Positions 23,015 to 32,930 of a DNA stretch of 64,000 nucleotides are shown here, piece by piece. A model generated the notes under the pieces. The model was given only the letters and a program-made list of their open reading frames with translations, was not told the origin of the DNA and searched no databases. Where the stretch lies: positions 1 to 64,000 of the forward strand of contig NZ_BONI01000002.1 in NCBI RefSeq assembly GCF_016862635.1, read 5' to 3'. Both the position numbers and the translations under genes were made by a program. This DNA is from Catellatospora coxensis. Lineage in GTDB: Bacteria; Actinomycetota; Actinomycetes; Mycobacteriales; Micromonosporaceae. Within the stretch, counting starts at the first letter, position 1; the number at the start of each line of letters is the position of its first letter.

Positions 23015-25663
23015 ATGGCGGAGCGTTCGCACGATCAGGACTCCGTGCCCCGGATCGCGTTCACGGCCGCGCTGGCGCAGCTGCGCCGCCGCCTGCCCGA
23101 CGTGTCCGATGAGGTGCTGGCCCGCCGGGCGAGCGGGATCGCGCTGCCGTCGGGGCGGCGGATCGCCGTCAACGCCCGCCGGATCGGCGAGTGGATCAAC
23201 GGCCGGTCGGTGCCCCGCGACTTCGAGCAGGTGCACGCGCTCGTGCAGGCCGTGGAGACGGCCGCGGGCGGCTCGGCGACGGGCCAGTCGCTGCAGCGCT
23301 GGCGGCAGCTGTGGCGGGCCGCGCACGAGCAGCAGCGCGCTCCGGCGCGCACCGCACCGGCCGCCGAGCCCGTGGCGGAGCTGGTCGTCGGCCGCCCGCC
23401 CAGCGACGCCGCCTCGCTGCGCGAGCGCCCGGAGCTGGCCGCGGCCATCGACGGCGCGCTGCGCGACGACGCGGTCCGCCAGGTGCTGCTGACCGGGCCG
23501 GGCGGGTCAGGCAAGTCGCAGCTCGCGGCGGCGGCGTTCCACCGGGCGCGCGGCAGCGGGGGCCTGTTCGCCTGGGTGTCGGCGTCGTCGCGGCAGTCGC
23601 TGCTGGCCGGCTATGCCCGGGTCTGGCGTGCCGTCTCCGGCGGTGCCCTGGACCGGCCCGCCGCCGCCGGGCGCGCGGCGCACCCGGACGGCTACGGCCA
23701 CGACGAGGAGACGCAGGCCGACCTGCTGGTGGCGTGGCTGCGCACGACGCCGCAGCCGTGGCTGGTCGTGCTCGACGACGCCGACGACCCGGCCGACCTG
23801 GACGGGCTGTGGCCGATCGGCGAGCACGGGCGCAGCATCGTGACGACCCGCCGCCGCGACGCGATGGTGCTGCGGCCGGCGGCCCGGGTCGTGCGGGTGG
23901 GCATGTTCACCGGCCCGGAATCGGTGGACTACCTGCGCAACCGGCTGTCGCTGGATCCGGCGGCGGGGCACGGCGCGCCGCCGCCGGACGGAGAGCTGGC
24001 CGGGCTGGCGGCGGCGCTGGGGCACTTCCCGCTGGCGCTGTCGCAGGCCGCGGCGTTCCTCATCGACACCGGCACGGGTGTGGCGGCATACCGGCGGCTG
24101 CTCGACGACGAGCGCGAGCGGCTGGCCGACCTGTTCCCGCCGTCCTCCCCCGCCGACGGCCACGACCGCACGGTGGCCAGCACCTGGCAGCTGGCGGCGC
24201 AGCGGGCCGCCGCGCTGGCCAAGCCGGGCACGGCGCAGCGGCTGCTGGAGCTGGTGTCGCTGCTGGCCCCGGAGGGGGTGCCGCAGGAGCTGCTGCTGAC
24301 GGGCGCGGCCCGGGCCAGGATCGGCGCGGACCGGCGCGAGGCGCTGGCGGCGCTGCGGGCGCTGCACCGGCTGAGCCTGCTCACCCACGACACGGCGACG
24401 GTGGCGATGCACGCGCTGGTGCAGCGTGCGGTGCGGGAGTCCGTCCCGGACGCCGAACTGCCCGGACTGGCCCGCGCCGCCGCGGACGCGCTGGACGAGG
24501 CGTGGGCGGCCCCGGATACCGGCCTGCCGGTGGCCGCCCTGTACGACAGCCTGCTGGCGCTGCGCCGGGCGGCCGGTGAGCAGCTGTGGCACGGCGGCAT
24601 GCACCCGGTGCTGCGGCGGCTCGGCGAGCACCTGATGGCGGTGGGCCGCACCGCCGCGGCCCGCGACGACGTGGAGGGCCTGCTCCAGCAGGCTCGCGCG
24701 CGGCTCGGCGACGGGCACCGCGACGTGATCTTCCTGGCGGCGCAGCGTGCCCAGGCCGTCGGCGAGCTCGGCGACCCCGCCGCGGCGCACACGGAGCTGA
24801 CCCGGCTGCGGGGCGAGGCCGAGCGGCTGCTGGGCGCCGACGACCCGGACACGCTGTGGATCCGGCTGCACGAAGGGCTCCAGCCGTTCGAGCTCGGCGC
24901 GCCCGCCACGACGCTGGCCGACATGGTGCCGCTGCTCGCGCAGGCCACGGCCGTCCTCGGGGACGACCACCCGCTGACCCTGTCGGCGCGGCGGTACGTC
25001 GCGCTGTGCCACGGGATGTCGGGCGACCCGGCCCTGGCGCGGGACGGGTTCCGTGCGCTGGCCGACGAGCTGGCGCGGCGGCGCGGCCCGGCGCACCCGG
25101 ACACCGTCAGCACCCTGTCGGACCTGGGCCGGTGGATCGGCGAGGCCGGGGACGCGGAGCTGGCCGTACGGACGTACCAGCGGGCGGTGGAAGGGCTCGT
25201 CGCCGTGCACGGGCCGCTGCACCACGACACGCTGACGGCCCGGCACAACCTGGCCTACTGGCGCGGTCTGGCCGGGCAGCCGGCGGCGGCGGTCGAGGAG
25301 TTCGGGGTGGCCACCCAGGACGCCGAGCGGGCGCTGGGACCGCGGCACCCGACGACGCTGACGTTCCGCACCAACCTGGCCTACTGGACCGGCCTGGCCG
25401 ACGACCCGGCCGCGGGCATGGCGGCGCTGGCCGAGCTGCAGGCGGTCGTCGAGCAGGTGTTCGGGCCCACCCACCCGCGCGCCCTGCGGACCCGGCAGCT
25501 GCACGCGCAGCTGCGCCACCGCGGCGGCGACGTGACGGGCGCGGTCGGCGAGCTGACCGCGGTGCTGGCCGACATGCGCGCGGTGCAGACCGACGACCAC
25601 CTGCGCACCACCGAGGTCGCCCAACTGCTGGCGTCGTGGACGCAGTCGCCCGCGCAGGGCTAG
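23015..25663 (+). CDS. HTH-like - NB-ARC - TPR protein
   Basis: 882 residues. The N-terminal ~80 residues (RIAFTAALAQLRRRLPD, ARRIGEWINGRSVPRDF, VHALVQAVETAAG) look like an HTH-type domain related in layout to that of the FxS-linked NB-ARC protein. The NB-ARC P-loop is GPGGSGKSQ at about 161, with WLVVLDDADDPADLDGLWP, RSIVTTRRR and GHFPLALSQAAAFL. From about 600 to the end are TPRs with the HPDTVSTLSDLGRWIGEAGD / HHDTLTARHNLAYWRGLAGQ pattern. ATG 23015 follows a G-rich run at 22992-23002, and the spacing is long. It is the last member of the NB-ARC cluster. Three bases of intervening architecture tie it to no effector, so it is probably regulatory. The ligand is unknown. Confidence 0.82.
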   Translation: MAERSHDQDSVPRIAFTAALAQLRRRLPDVSDEVLARRASGIALPSGRRIAVNARRIGEWINGRSVPRDFEQVHALVQAVETAAGGSATGQSLQRWRQLWRAAHEQQRAPARTAPAAEPVAELVVGRPPSDAASLRERPELAAAIDGALRDDAVRQVLLTGPGGSGKSQLAAAAFHRARGSGGLFAWVSASSRQSLLAGYARVWRAVSGGALDRPAAAGRAAHPDGYGHDEETQADLLVAWLRTTPQPWLVVLDDADDPADLDGLWPIGEHGRSIVTTRRRDAMVLRPAARVVRVGMFTGPESVDYLRNRLSLDPAAGHGAPPPDGELAGLAAALGHFPLALSQAAAFLIDTGTGVAAYRRLLDDERERLADLFPPSSPADGHDRTVASTWQLAAQRAAALAKPGTAQRLLELVSLLAPEGVPQELLLTGAARARIGADRREALAALRALHRLSLLTHDTATVAMHALVQRAVRESVPDAELPGLARAAADALDEAWAAPDTGLPVAALYDSLLALRRAAGEQLWHGGMHPVLRRLGEHLMAVGRTAAARDDVEGLLQQARARLGDGHRDVIFLAAQRAQAVGELGDPAAAHTELTRLRGEAERLLGADDPDTLWIRLHEGLQPFELGAPATTLADMVPLLAQATAVLGDDHPLTLSARRYVALCHGMSGDPALARDGFRALADELARRRGPAHPDTVSTLSDLGRWIGEAGDAELAVRTYQRAVEGLVAVHGPLHHDTLTARHNLAYWRGLAGQPAAAVEEFGVATQDAERALGPRHPTTLTFRTNLAYWTGLADDPAAGMAALAELQAVVEQVFGPTHPRALRTRQLHAQLRHRGGDVTGAVGELTAVLADMRAVQTDDHLRTTEVAQLLASWTQSPAQG

Positions 25664-25667
25664 CTCG

Positions 25668-25696
25668 TTGACCGGTGGCGGTCGACGGGCCACAGT
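25668..25696 (+). promoter_or_regulatory. promoter of histidine kinase gene
   Basis: TTGACC at 25668-25673, a 17-base spacer and CACAGT at 25691-25696, with the GTG start only 6 bases further on. This suggests a leaderless transcript. The GGAGG at 25697-25701 is too close to the GTG to act as a ribosome site. Confidence 0.5.
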
Positions 25697-25702
25697 GGAG
25701 GC

Positions 25703-26823
25703 GTGTATCGGGCTCTGCACGCGCTGACCGTGGCCGCGTATCTGACGCTGGTCGCCGGGGTCGCCGTGGCGCAGCCGCCGCCCGGTATGCCGCACGATCC
25801 GGTCGCGGCGGTGGTGCTGGGCGTGGTGTACACGGCGACGGCCACGGCCGGTTTCAGCCGGGTGCGCCGAGGGTCGCGGCGCGGCCCGCGGATCGCGTTC
25901 GTCGCGGCGCAGCTGCTGCTCGGGTACGCCGTCTTCGTGACCTCGGGTGCGATGGTGGGTGCGATCCTGCTGCTGCTGGTCCTGGTGAGCCAGAGTGTGC
26001 TGCTGCTGCCGCCGCGCGGCGCGCTGGTGATCGTCGCCCTGGTCCCGTTCGCGCACACGGGCATGGAGTGGCGGGCGGGGCTCCGGGAAGCGCTGGGCAT
26101 GCTGGCCGCGGCAGCGTTCGCCGCCGTGCTCACCGGTCTGATCACCCGCGAGCGGCAGGCCCGCCAGGAGCTGACCCTGGCCCACGAGCAGTTGCGCGAG
26201 TACGCGCTGCGGGTCGAGCAGCTGGCCGTGGCGCAGGAGCGCAACCGGGTCGCCCGCGACATCCACGACGGGCTCGGCCACTCGCTCACCGTGGTGCAGA
26301 TGCAGGTGAAGGCCGCGCGGGCGGTGCTGGGCACGGACCCGGACCGGGCCGACGCGGTGCTGGCCAAGGCTCAGGTCCAAGCGGAGGAGGCGCTGGCGGA
26401 GGTGCGCCGCTCGGTGGGCGCGATGCGTGAGCCGCGGCCCCGCGCGCCGCTGGCCGACGCGCTGCGTGAACTGGTCGAGCAGTCCTCGGCGTCGGGGGTG
26501 CCGACCAGCCTGGACATCGCGGGCCAGGCCCGGCCGCTGCTGGCCGCCGCCCAGGAGTCGCTCTACCGGGCCGCGCAGGAGGGCCTGACCAACGTGCGCA
26601 AGCACGCCGGGGCGACCCGGGCCGCGCTGGTCCTCGACTACACCCGCCCGGCCGCCGTGCGGCTGGAGGTCCGCGACGACGGCGGCGGCCTGGCCGCCGA
26701 CCCGGCCGAGCTGCCCGGCTACGGCCTGCTCGGGGTACGCGAACGGGCCGCGCACGCGGGCGGCCGGATGAGCATCGAGTCCACGCCCGGCGAGGGCGCG
26801 ACGCTGAGCGTCGAGGTGCCCGG

Positions 26824-26827
<4 letters not shown>
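25703..26827 (+). CDS. NarL-family sensor histidine kinase
   Basis: 374 residues. Four or five hydrophobic segments fill the first ~150 residues and form a membrane sensor with no large extracellular loop. A coiled linker (ITRERQARQELTLAHEQLREYAL) leads to the HisKA_3 dimerisation domain with phospho-acceptor His188 in VARDIHDGLGHSL. The HATPase part has AAQEGLTNVRKHAGA (N box), VRDDGGGL and GYGLLGVRERA (G boxes). The stop overlaps the response regulator start (GTGA), so the two are co-translated. The signal is not evident from sequence. Probably a leaderless transcript, see the promoter entry. Confidence 0.88.
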
Positions 26828-27486
<659 letters not shown>

Positions 27487-27491
27487 CCCGA

Positions 27492-27513
27492 GCCGGCCAC
27501 CGTCGCGGCCGGC
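27492..27513. terminator. short hairpin between convergent genes
   Basis: GCCGGCC (27492-27498) pairs with GGCCGGC (27507-27513) over an 8-base loop, in the 32 bases between the response regulator stop and the convergent stop. Confidence 0.45.
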
Positions 27514-27518
27514 GGCGG

Positions 27519-27863
27519 TCAGCCCTTGGTGCGCCAGTCGGCGTCGCCGGCACGCCATTCGAGCCACGACAGGTTGACGAACCCGGCGTGCAGGAGGCTG
27601 ACCAGCCAGGTGGCGGCGACCATCGACGGCGCCCAGCCAGGGGTGTCCGCCGCGGCGATCAGCGCCGCGCCCGTGCCGACGACAGCGGTGTAGACGATGC
27701 CGGGCGCCCACCACCAGGCGCGGCGGGCCAGCAGCCCGATCAGCAGGAAGGCCGGTCCGGCCAGGCCGACGAAGGGCAGCACCAGCCACGAACTGTTGAG
27801 CAGCCGCCACCACAGCCGCCGCAGGGCGGTCGGGAGGGGCACATTGTCTTGTCCCAGCGACAC
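27519..27863 (-). CDS. small multi-pass membrane protein
   Basis: About 114 residues, no family recognised. Three hydrophobic stretches are clear: SSWLVLPFVGLAGPAFLLIG, WAPGIVYTAVVGTGAALIAA and PSMVAATWLVSLLHAGFV. The protein ends with EWRAGDADWRTKG. The start is uncertain: GTG 27863 is used, GTG 27842 is possible, and no good Shine-Dalgarno is visible for either. A far start at 27944 would cross into the promoter region of the next, divergent gene. Function unknown. Confidence 0.55.
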   Translation of the reverse strand: MSLGQDNVPLPTALRRLWWRLLNSSWLVLPFVGLAGPAFLLIGLLARRAWWWAPGIVYTAVVGTGAALIAAADTPGWAPSMVAATWLVSLLHAGFVNLSWLEWRAGDADWRTKG

Positions 27864-27970
27864 GGGCGGCAGCGTAGCCGCCACGATCAACAGGGTCCGG
27901 TCCGTCCCATGACCCAGACCGTGACTTCCGGCACCTGTGCGCACGACGCGGCCGGTCCAGGATGGCTGTC

Positions 27971-28393
27971 ATGACAACCTCGACCGGTTCGACCGCCCCC
28001 GCCGAACAGCCCCCGCGCTCGGCCGCCCGCAAGAACCTGCGCTTCGCCCTGCACTTCGTCGAGATGGTCGTGGCCATGGTCGTCGGGATGGTCGCGCTGG
28101 GCCCGCTGTGGTCGCTGGCGTGGCCCGGCCTGGCCGACCTGACCGTCGCGAGCGTGCTGGTCATGGCGACGAACATGACGATCGGCATGGCGCTGTGGAT
28201 GCGGTTCCGGCGGCACGGCTGGGCGCCCATCGCCGAGATGTCCGCCGCGATGTACGTGCCGTTCCTGGTCCTGCTGGTGCCCTACTGGTTCGGAGCCGTC
28301 TCCGGTGAGGCGCTGATGATGGGCGGCCACCTGCTGATGCTGCCCGCGATGCTCGCCGCCATGCTGTGGCGCCATCACGAGTACCGCCATTGA
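27971..28393 (+). CDS. small membrane protein (about 140 residues)
   Basis: 140 residues with a soluble N-terminus (MTTSTGSTAPAEQPPRSAARKN) and four hydrophobic helices: FALHFVEMVVAMVVGMVALG, TVASVLVMATNMTIGMALWM, MSAAMYVPFLVLLVPYWF and LMMGGHLLMLPAMLAAMLW. Similar proteins are common in actinobacteria and unassigned. ATG 27971 is chosen because AGGA at 27959-27962 is 8 bases upstream. ATG 27962 would overlap that site. Divergent from the other small membrane gene. Confidence 0.65.
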   Translation: MTTSTGSTAPAEQPPRSAARKNLRFALHFVEMVVAMVVGMVALGPLWSLAWPGLADLTVASVLVMATNMTIGMALWMRFRRHGWAPIAEMSAAMYVPFLVLLVPYWFGAVSGEALMMGGHLLMLPAMLAAMLWRHHEYRH

Positions 28394-28399
28394 GCACCG

Positions 28400-28447
28400 C
28401 CGGGGACGGGCCGGGACCGCTGGCACGCGGTTCCGGCCCGTCCCCGG
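28400..28447. terminator. bidirectional hairpin
   Basis: Perfect 15-base arms CCGGGGACGGGCCGG (28400-28414) and CCGGCCCGTCCCCGG (28433-28447) with an 18-base loop. They fill the gap between the membrane protein gene and the convergent beta-galactosidase gene. Confidence 0.8.
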
Positions 28448-28454
28448 TCGACGC

Positions 28455-30491
28455 TCAGGCCAGCCGCACCACGCGCACACCCCGCGCTGGTAGCGGCAGC
28501 TCGCCCTGCGTGCTCCGCGCTCCCAGGAGCGGTTCGCCGGGCAGGTCGGAAACCGTGAGGGGGCGGTCGGTGCGGTTGACGAGGAACGCGAAGCGCTCCG
28601 CACCACGGCGGCGCACGGTCAGCTCGACGTCTCCGCGCGACTCCAGGGGCAGCTCACTCGTCACGCCCGCGGCCCTGGCCAGCCCGTCCAGGACTGCCGT
28701 GAGACCCCGAGACCCCAGGCGGGTCGACACGTACGCCGCCGAGCCTTCGCCGACGGTGCGGCGGGTGACGGCCGGGTGGCCGGCGTGCTCGCCGGTCGTG
28801 TAGCACGACAGCACGGCGACGTCCGGGCCGGTGACCTGGACGCGTTCGGTCCACAGGGTCGCGGACAGGCCGTCGTCCAGCGTCACGGTCTCGTGGTCCA
28901 GCAGGGGCGCGAACTCCTCGACGCGTACGCCGAGCAGGTCGCGCAGCGCGCCCGGGTGGCCGCCGAGCCAGACGTGGTCGTGCTCGTCGACGATGCCGGA
29001 GAAGTACGTCGTGACCAGGTGACCGCCGGCTTCGGCGTACCCCCGCAGGTCCTTGGCGACCGCCTCGGTGACCATGTGCAGCATCGGCGCGACGACCAGG
29101 GAGTAGCCGTCGAGCGGCGTGCCCAGCGGCACGACGTCGGCGCGGATGCCGAGGTTCAGGCACGCGGTGTACCAGTCCAGGGCCTCCTGCCGGTAGCGCA
29201 GGCGGTCGGTGGGGTGCGAGTCGGCCTCGGCGGCCCACCACGACTCCCAGTGGAAGAGGATCGCGGCGGGGGCCTGCTCGCGGCTCGCGCCGGCGACGGG
29301 GGCGAGGTCGCGCAGGGTCGCGCCGAGGGCGGCGGCGGACCGGAACACGTCGCTGTCGGCGCCGGCGTGCGGGACCATCGCCGAGTGGTACTTCTCCGCG
29401 CCCGCCGCGGACTGCCGCCACTGGAAGAAGCACACCGCGTCGGCGCCGTGCGCGACGTGCGTCAGCGAGTCGCGGGCCAGCTCACCGGCCTTCTTGGCGA
29501 CGTTGACCGGCTGCCAGTTGACGGCGCTGGTGGAGTGCTCCATGAGGAACCACGGCCGCCCGCCGGCGATGTTGCCGGTCAGGTTGGCCGAGAAGGACAG
29601 CTCGTCGAACGCCTGCGGGCCGGGCTCGACGTAGTGGTCGTTGGACACGAAGTCGACGTCGGCCGCCCAGGCGGCGTAGTCCATGCCCTTGGTGCCGCCC
29701 ATGACCATGAAGTTGGTGGTGACGGGCACGTCCGGGGTGTGCCGGTGCAGGATGTCGCGTTCGGCCCGCAGGTATCGCCGCAGCGCGTCGGAGGAGAAAC
29801 GCTTGAAGTCCAGCTGCTGGGTCGGGTTGGGGTGGGTGGCGGCCAGGCGCGGCGGCAGGATCTGCGCCCAGTCGCTGTACTCCTGCGACCAGAACGCGGT
29901 GCCCCAGGCGTGGTTGAGCGCGTCCAGCGTGGTGTATCGCGCCTGGAGCCAGTCGCGGAAGGCGCGGGCCGCGTCGTCGGAGTAGTCGTAGACGTTGTGG
30001 CAGCCCAGCTCGTTGGACACGTGCCAGGCGGTGAGCGCCGGGTGCCCGGCGTAGCGGGCGGCCATCTTCTCGACCAGGGCCAGGGCGTGCTCGCGGAAGA
30101 CCGGCGAGGTGGGCCGCCAGTGCTGGCGGCCGCCCGGCCAGATCGTCTCGCCGCGGGCGTTGACCGGCAGGATCTCGGGGTGCTTGGCGGTCAGCCACGG
30201 CGGCGGGGAGGCGGTGGCGGTGGCCAGGTCCACGGCGATGCCGTTGTCGTAGAGCAGGCCCATGACCTCGTCGAGCCAGTCGAAGCGCCAGGCGTTCTCG
30301 GCGGGCTGCAGCTTCGCCCAGGAGAAGATGCCGAGCGAGACGATGTTGACGCCGGCCTCGCGCATGAGGCGTACGTCGTCGCGCCACACCTCGCGGGGCC
30401 ACTGCTCGGGGTTGTAGTCGGCGCCGTAGGCCAGGCCGGGCGCCACGTTGTCGGGCCGGCGCAGCCACTGCGGGCGGGCGGGGTGGGTCAC
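28455..30491 (-). CDS. GH42 beta-galactosidase
   Basis: 678 residues, the usual GH42 length. The N-terminal (beta/alpha)8 barrel starts with GLAYGADYNPEQWPREVW. The acid/base is E161 in WHVSNELGCHN and the nucleophile is E318 in WFLMEHSTSAVNW. A trimerisation domain (LDGYSLVVAPMLHMV) and a small C-terminal beta domain follow. There is no signal peptide, so it acts in the cytoplasm on galactosides or galacto-oligosaccharides brought in by the adjacent transporter. GTG 30491 has AAGGAG 6 bases upstream. It is the last gene of the leftward operon permease-permease-binding protein-GH42. A 127-base gap with a hairpin separates it from the binding-protein gene. Probably controlled by the LacI protein at 34106. 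Confidence 0.93.
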   Translation of the reverse strand: MTHPARPQWLRRPDNVAPGLAYGADYNPEQWPREVWRDDVRLMREAGVNIVSLGIFSWAKLQPAENAWRFDWLDEVMGLLYDNGIAVDLATATASPPPWLTAKHPEILPVNARGETIWPGGRQHWRPTSPVFREHALALVEKMAARYAGHPALTAWHVSNELGCHNVYDYSDDAARAFRDWLQARYTTLDALNHAWGTAFWSQEYSDWAQILPPRLAATHPNPTQQLDFKRFSSDALRRYLRAERDILHRHTPDVPVTTNFMVMGGTKGMDYAAWAADVDFVSNDHYVEPGPQAFDELSFSANLTGNIAGGRPWFLMEHSTSAVNWQPVNVAKKAGELARDSLTHVAHGADAVCFFQWRQSAAGAEKYHSAMVPHAGADSDVFRSAAALGATLRDLAPVAGASREQAPAAILFHWESWWAAEADSHPTDRLRYRQEALDWYTACLNLGIRADVVPLGTPLDGYSLVVAPMLHMVTEAVAKDLRGYAEAGGHLVTTYFSGIVDEHDHVWLGGHPGALRDLLGVRVEEFAPLLDHETVTLDDGLSATLWTERVQVTGPDVAVLSCYTTGEHAGHPAVTRRTVGEGSAAYVSTRLGSRGLTAVLDGLARAAGVTSELPLESRGDVELTVRRRGAERFAFLVNRTDRPLTVSDLPGEPLLGARSTQGELPLPARGVRVVRLA

Positions 30492-30530
30492 GGGGAGCTC
30501 CTTGCAAGGGGTTGTGCGGTAGGGCCAGGG

Positions 30531-30570
30531 CCGCGCCGCGGACGGTCGGGGTGTTCCGCCCGCGGCGCGG
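30531..30570 (-). terminator. intra-operon hairpin between binding protein and GH42
   Basis: CCGCGCCGCGG (30531-30541) pairs exactly with CCGCGGCGCGG (30560-30570) over an 18-base loop, in the 127-base gap between two genes read in the same direction. It probably acts as an attenuator or as a 3' stabiliser that sets the ratio of binding protein to enzyme. Confidence 0.5.
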
Positions 30571-30618
30571 GGTACGTAGCGGACGGATTCGTGGTCCGCC
30601 CGCGACGCGGGGCTGCGG

Positions 30619-31959
30619 TCAGCCGACCGTGAAGCCCTGGTCCTTGCCGTACTTCGCGGACGCCTCCTGCCAGGCCTTGAGGCCGTCGGTCAGCGGCTTG
30701 TCCGTCACGTACGCCTGTCCGACGGTGTCGTTGAAGATGCTGTTGGCGTACACCTGGAAGGGCAGGTACGACCAGCCGGGCACGACGTCGGCGGCCGACT
30801 TCGCGAACACCTCGTTGGCCTTCTGCCCGCCGAAGTACGGGAACTCCTTGCCGAGGAACTCGGCGGACTTGAGCTCGGCGGTGGTGGCCGGGAACGCCCC
30901 GTTGTCGACGCGGATCTTCACGCCCTCGCCGGCGGTGGCGTACTTGAGGAACGCGTAGCCGAGGGCGTTGTTCGCGCCGGCCTTCGGGATGGCCAGCGAG
31001 CTGCCGCCGTTCTCGGCCGCGGCGTTGGCGCCGGCGGTCCACTGCGGCATGGGCGCGACGCGCCACTTGCCCTTCGCTCCGGGCACGCCGGACTCCAGGT
31101 TGGCGGGCATCCACGCGCCGATGACCAGGGTGGCGATGCTGCCGTCGCCGAGGCCCTTGTACCAGCCGTCGCTCCACGAGCCGACCGGGGCGAGCAGCTT
31201 GTCGCTGATGAGCTTCTGCCAGGTGCCGGCGAACTTGGCGGAGCCCTCGTCGGCGAGGTTGATCTTCACGTTGGTGCCGTCGACGGCGAACGGCTTGCCG
31301 CCGGCCTGCCAGATCAGGCTGGTGGTGAAGCCGGCGTCGCCGGTGTCGTTGGTGATGTAGGCCTTCGGGTCGGCGGCGTGCAGCTTCTTGGCGGCCGCGG
31401 CGTACTCGTCCCAGGTGGTCGGCACCGCGATCTGGTGCTTGTCGAAGACCTCCTTGTTGTAGAACAGCGCCATCGGGCCGGAGTCCATCGGCAGGCCGAA
31501 CGTGCCGCCGCCGGTCTTGACCGACGACCACGGGCCGGGGGTGAAGGTGCCGTCGAGCTCGCCCGCGCCGAACGCGGCCAGGTCGGTCAGCGACTTGCCC
31601 AGGGCGAACTGGGGCAGCGCGTAGTACTCGACCTGCGCGACGTCCGGCACGCCGGAGCCGGCCGCGATCGCGTTCTGCAGCGCGGTGTACTGGTCGTTGC
31701 CGGTGCCCGCGTTGACCAGGTTGACCTTGACCTTGGGGTACTTGGCCTCGAACGAGGTGACGACCTGCTTGAGGGTCGGCTCCCAGGCCCAGACGGTGAT
31801 CGAGCCGCCCTTGTCGAGCGCGGCCTGTACCTGGTCGGCGGTGACCGGGGTGGTCGTGTCGCCGCCGTCGTCGGAGCCGCAGGCCGCGAGCGCCGCGGTC
31901 GTGATCGCGGCGGTGGCGAGCGCCGCGGTGCGCAGGAACGCGCGTCGGTTGGTGAACAT
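30619..31959 (-). CDS. CUT1 sugar ABC transporter binding lipoprotein
   Basis: 446 residues. The N-terminus MFTNRRAFLRTAAL carries a twin-arginine-like RRAFLR and a lipobox ending LAAC, so it is a lipoprotein possibly exported by Tat. The mature part is a family 1 extracellular solute-binding protein: ITVWAWEPTLKQVVTSFEAKYP, VDLDQ-like NDQYTALQNAIAAGSGVPDVAQ and GLPMDSGPMALFYNKEVFDKH. ATG 31959 has GAGAGGA 5 bases upstream. It lies 54 bases downstream of the permease gene. It is likely to bind a galactoside, given the GH42 next to it. No ATPase gene is present, so a shared MsiK-type ATPase elsewhere is expected. Confidence 0.92.
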   Translation of the reverse strand: MFTNRRAFLRTAALATAAITTAALAACGSDDGGDTTTPVTADQVQAALDKGGSITVWAWEPTLKQVVTSFEAKYPKVKVNLVNAGTGNDQYTALQNAIAAGSGVPDVAQVEYYALPQFALGKSLTDLAAFGAGELDGTFTPGPWSSVKTGGGTFGLPMDSGPMALFYNKEVFDKHQIAVPTTWDEYAAAAKKLHAADPKAYITNDTGDAGFTTSLIWQAGGKPFAVDGTNVKINLADEGSAKFAGTWQKLISDKLLAPVGSWSDGWYKGLGDGSIATLVIGAWMPANLESGVPGAKGKWRVAPMPQWTAGANAAAENGGSSLAIPKAGANNALGYAFLKYATAGEGVKIRVDNGAFPATTAELKSAEFLGKEFPYFGGQKANEVFAKSAADVVPGWSYLPFQVYANSIFNDTVGQAYVTDKPLTDGLKAWQEASAKYGKDQGFTVG

Positions 31960-32013
31960 CGGTGTCCTCTCAAACGGGGTGTGGCGCATTTCGTGAGCGG
32001 TGAGGTCGGTGGG

Positions 32014-32928
32014 TCAGTCCTTGACGCCGCCGGCGGCGAGGCCGGACTGCCAGTAGCGCTGCAGGAACAGGAAGGCGGCCAGCAGCGGCAGGATGGTCAG
32101 CAGCGAGCCGGTGATGACCAGGTGGAAGATGGCCTGCCCGCCGGCGGTGGCGGCCTGGTCGTTCCAGGCGTTGAGGCCCAGGGTCAGCGGGTACCAGTCC
32201 GGGTCCTTGAGCATGATCAGCGGCAGGAAGTAGTTGTTCCAGGTCGCGACCATGGTGAACAGCGCCACCGTGACGATGCCGGGGGCGAGCAGCGGCATGC
32301 AGATGCGGATGAAGGTGCGCAGCTCGCCCGCGCCGTCCACGCGCGCGGCCTCCAGCAGCTCGCCGGGGATGGCGCTGGCCGCGAAGGTCCACATCAGGTA
32401 GAGGCCGAACGGCGAGATCAGCGACGGGATGATCACCGCCCAGGGGGTGTTGGTCAGCCCGAGTTTGGAGAACATGAGGAACGTGGGCACGGCCAGGGCG
32501 GTGCCGGGCACGGCGACCGCGCCGATGACGACGGCGAACACGCCGCGCTTGCCGGGGAAGTCGAACTTCGCCAGGGCGTATCCGCCCAGCGTCGCCAGCG
32601 CGGTCGCGCCGCCCGCCCCCAGCACCACGTAGAGCAGGGTGTTGAGCAGCCACCGGACGAAGACGCCGTCGTCGTAGGCGAGCGTGGCGCGGATGTTGTC
32701 GAACAGGGCGAAGTCGTCGTCGAACCACAGCCCGAACGAGCTGAACAGGCCCTCCTGCGTCTTGCTGGCGTTGATGAGCAGCCACACCAGCGGCACCAGG
32801 CTGTAGATCAGCATGATGGCGGTGAGCGCGGTCAGCAGCGGGCTGCGCCGCTGTTCCTTGCGGCGTACGCGGCCGCGGGCGGGTGCCGTCGGCGCGGCGG
32901 CGGTGACGGGGGTGGTCTGCGTCGTCAT
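32014..32928 (-). CDS. CUT1 ABC permease (MalG-type)
   Basis: 304 residues with six predicted membrane helices. The EAA loop LLEAARVDGAGELRTFIRICMPLLAPG contacts the ATPase. The basic N-terminus (RGRVRRKEQRRS) is cytoplasmic. It partners the permease immediately upstream, with only 2 bases between stop and start, and the binding protein downstream. Probable cargo: beta-galactosides. Confidence 0.93.
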   Translation of the reverse strand: MTTQTTPVTAAAPTAPARGRVRRKEQRRSPLLTALTAIMLIYSLVPLVWLLINASKTQEGLFSSFGLWFDDDFALFDNIRATLAYDDGVFVRWLLNTLLYVVLGAGGATALATLGGYALAKFDFPGKRGVFAVVIGAVAVPGTALAVPTFLMFSKLGLTNTPWAVIIPSLISPFGLYLMWTFAASAIPGELLEAARVDGAGELRTFIRICMPLLAPGIVTVALFTMVATWNNYFLPLIMLKDPDWYPLTLGLNAWNDQAATAGGQAIFHLVITGSLLTILPLLAAFLFLQRYWQSGLAAGGVKD

Positions 32929-32930
32929 GG

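Noticed and set aside
28776-30632. Long plus-strand open frame over the GH42 gene
   Set aside because: Antisense shadow. The GH42 catalytic motifs on the minus strand decide the coding strand.
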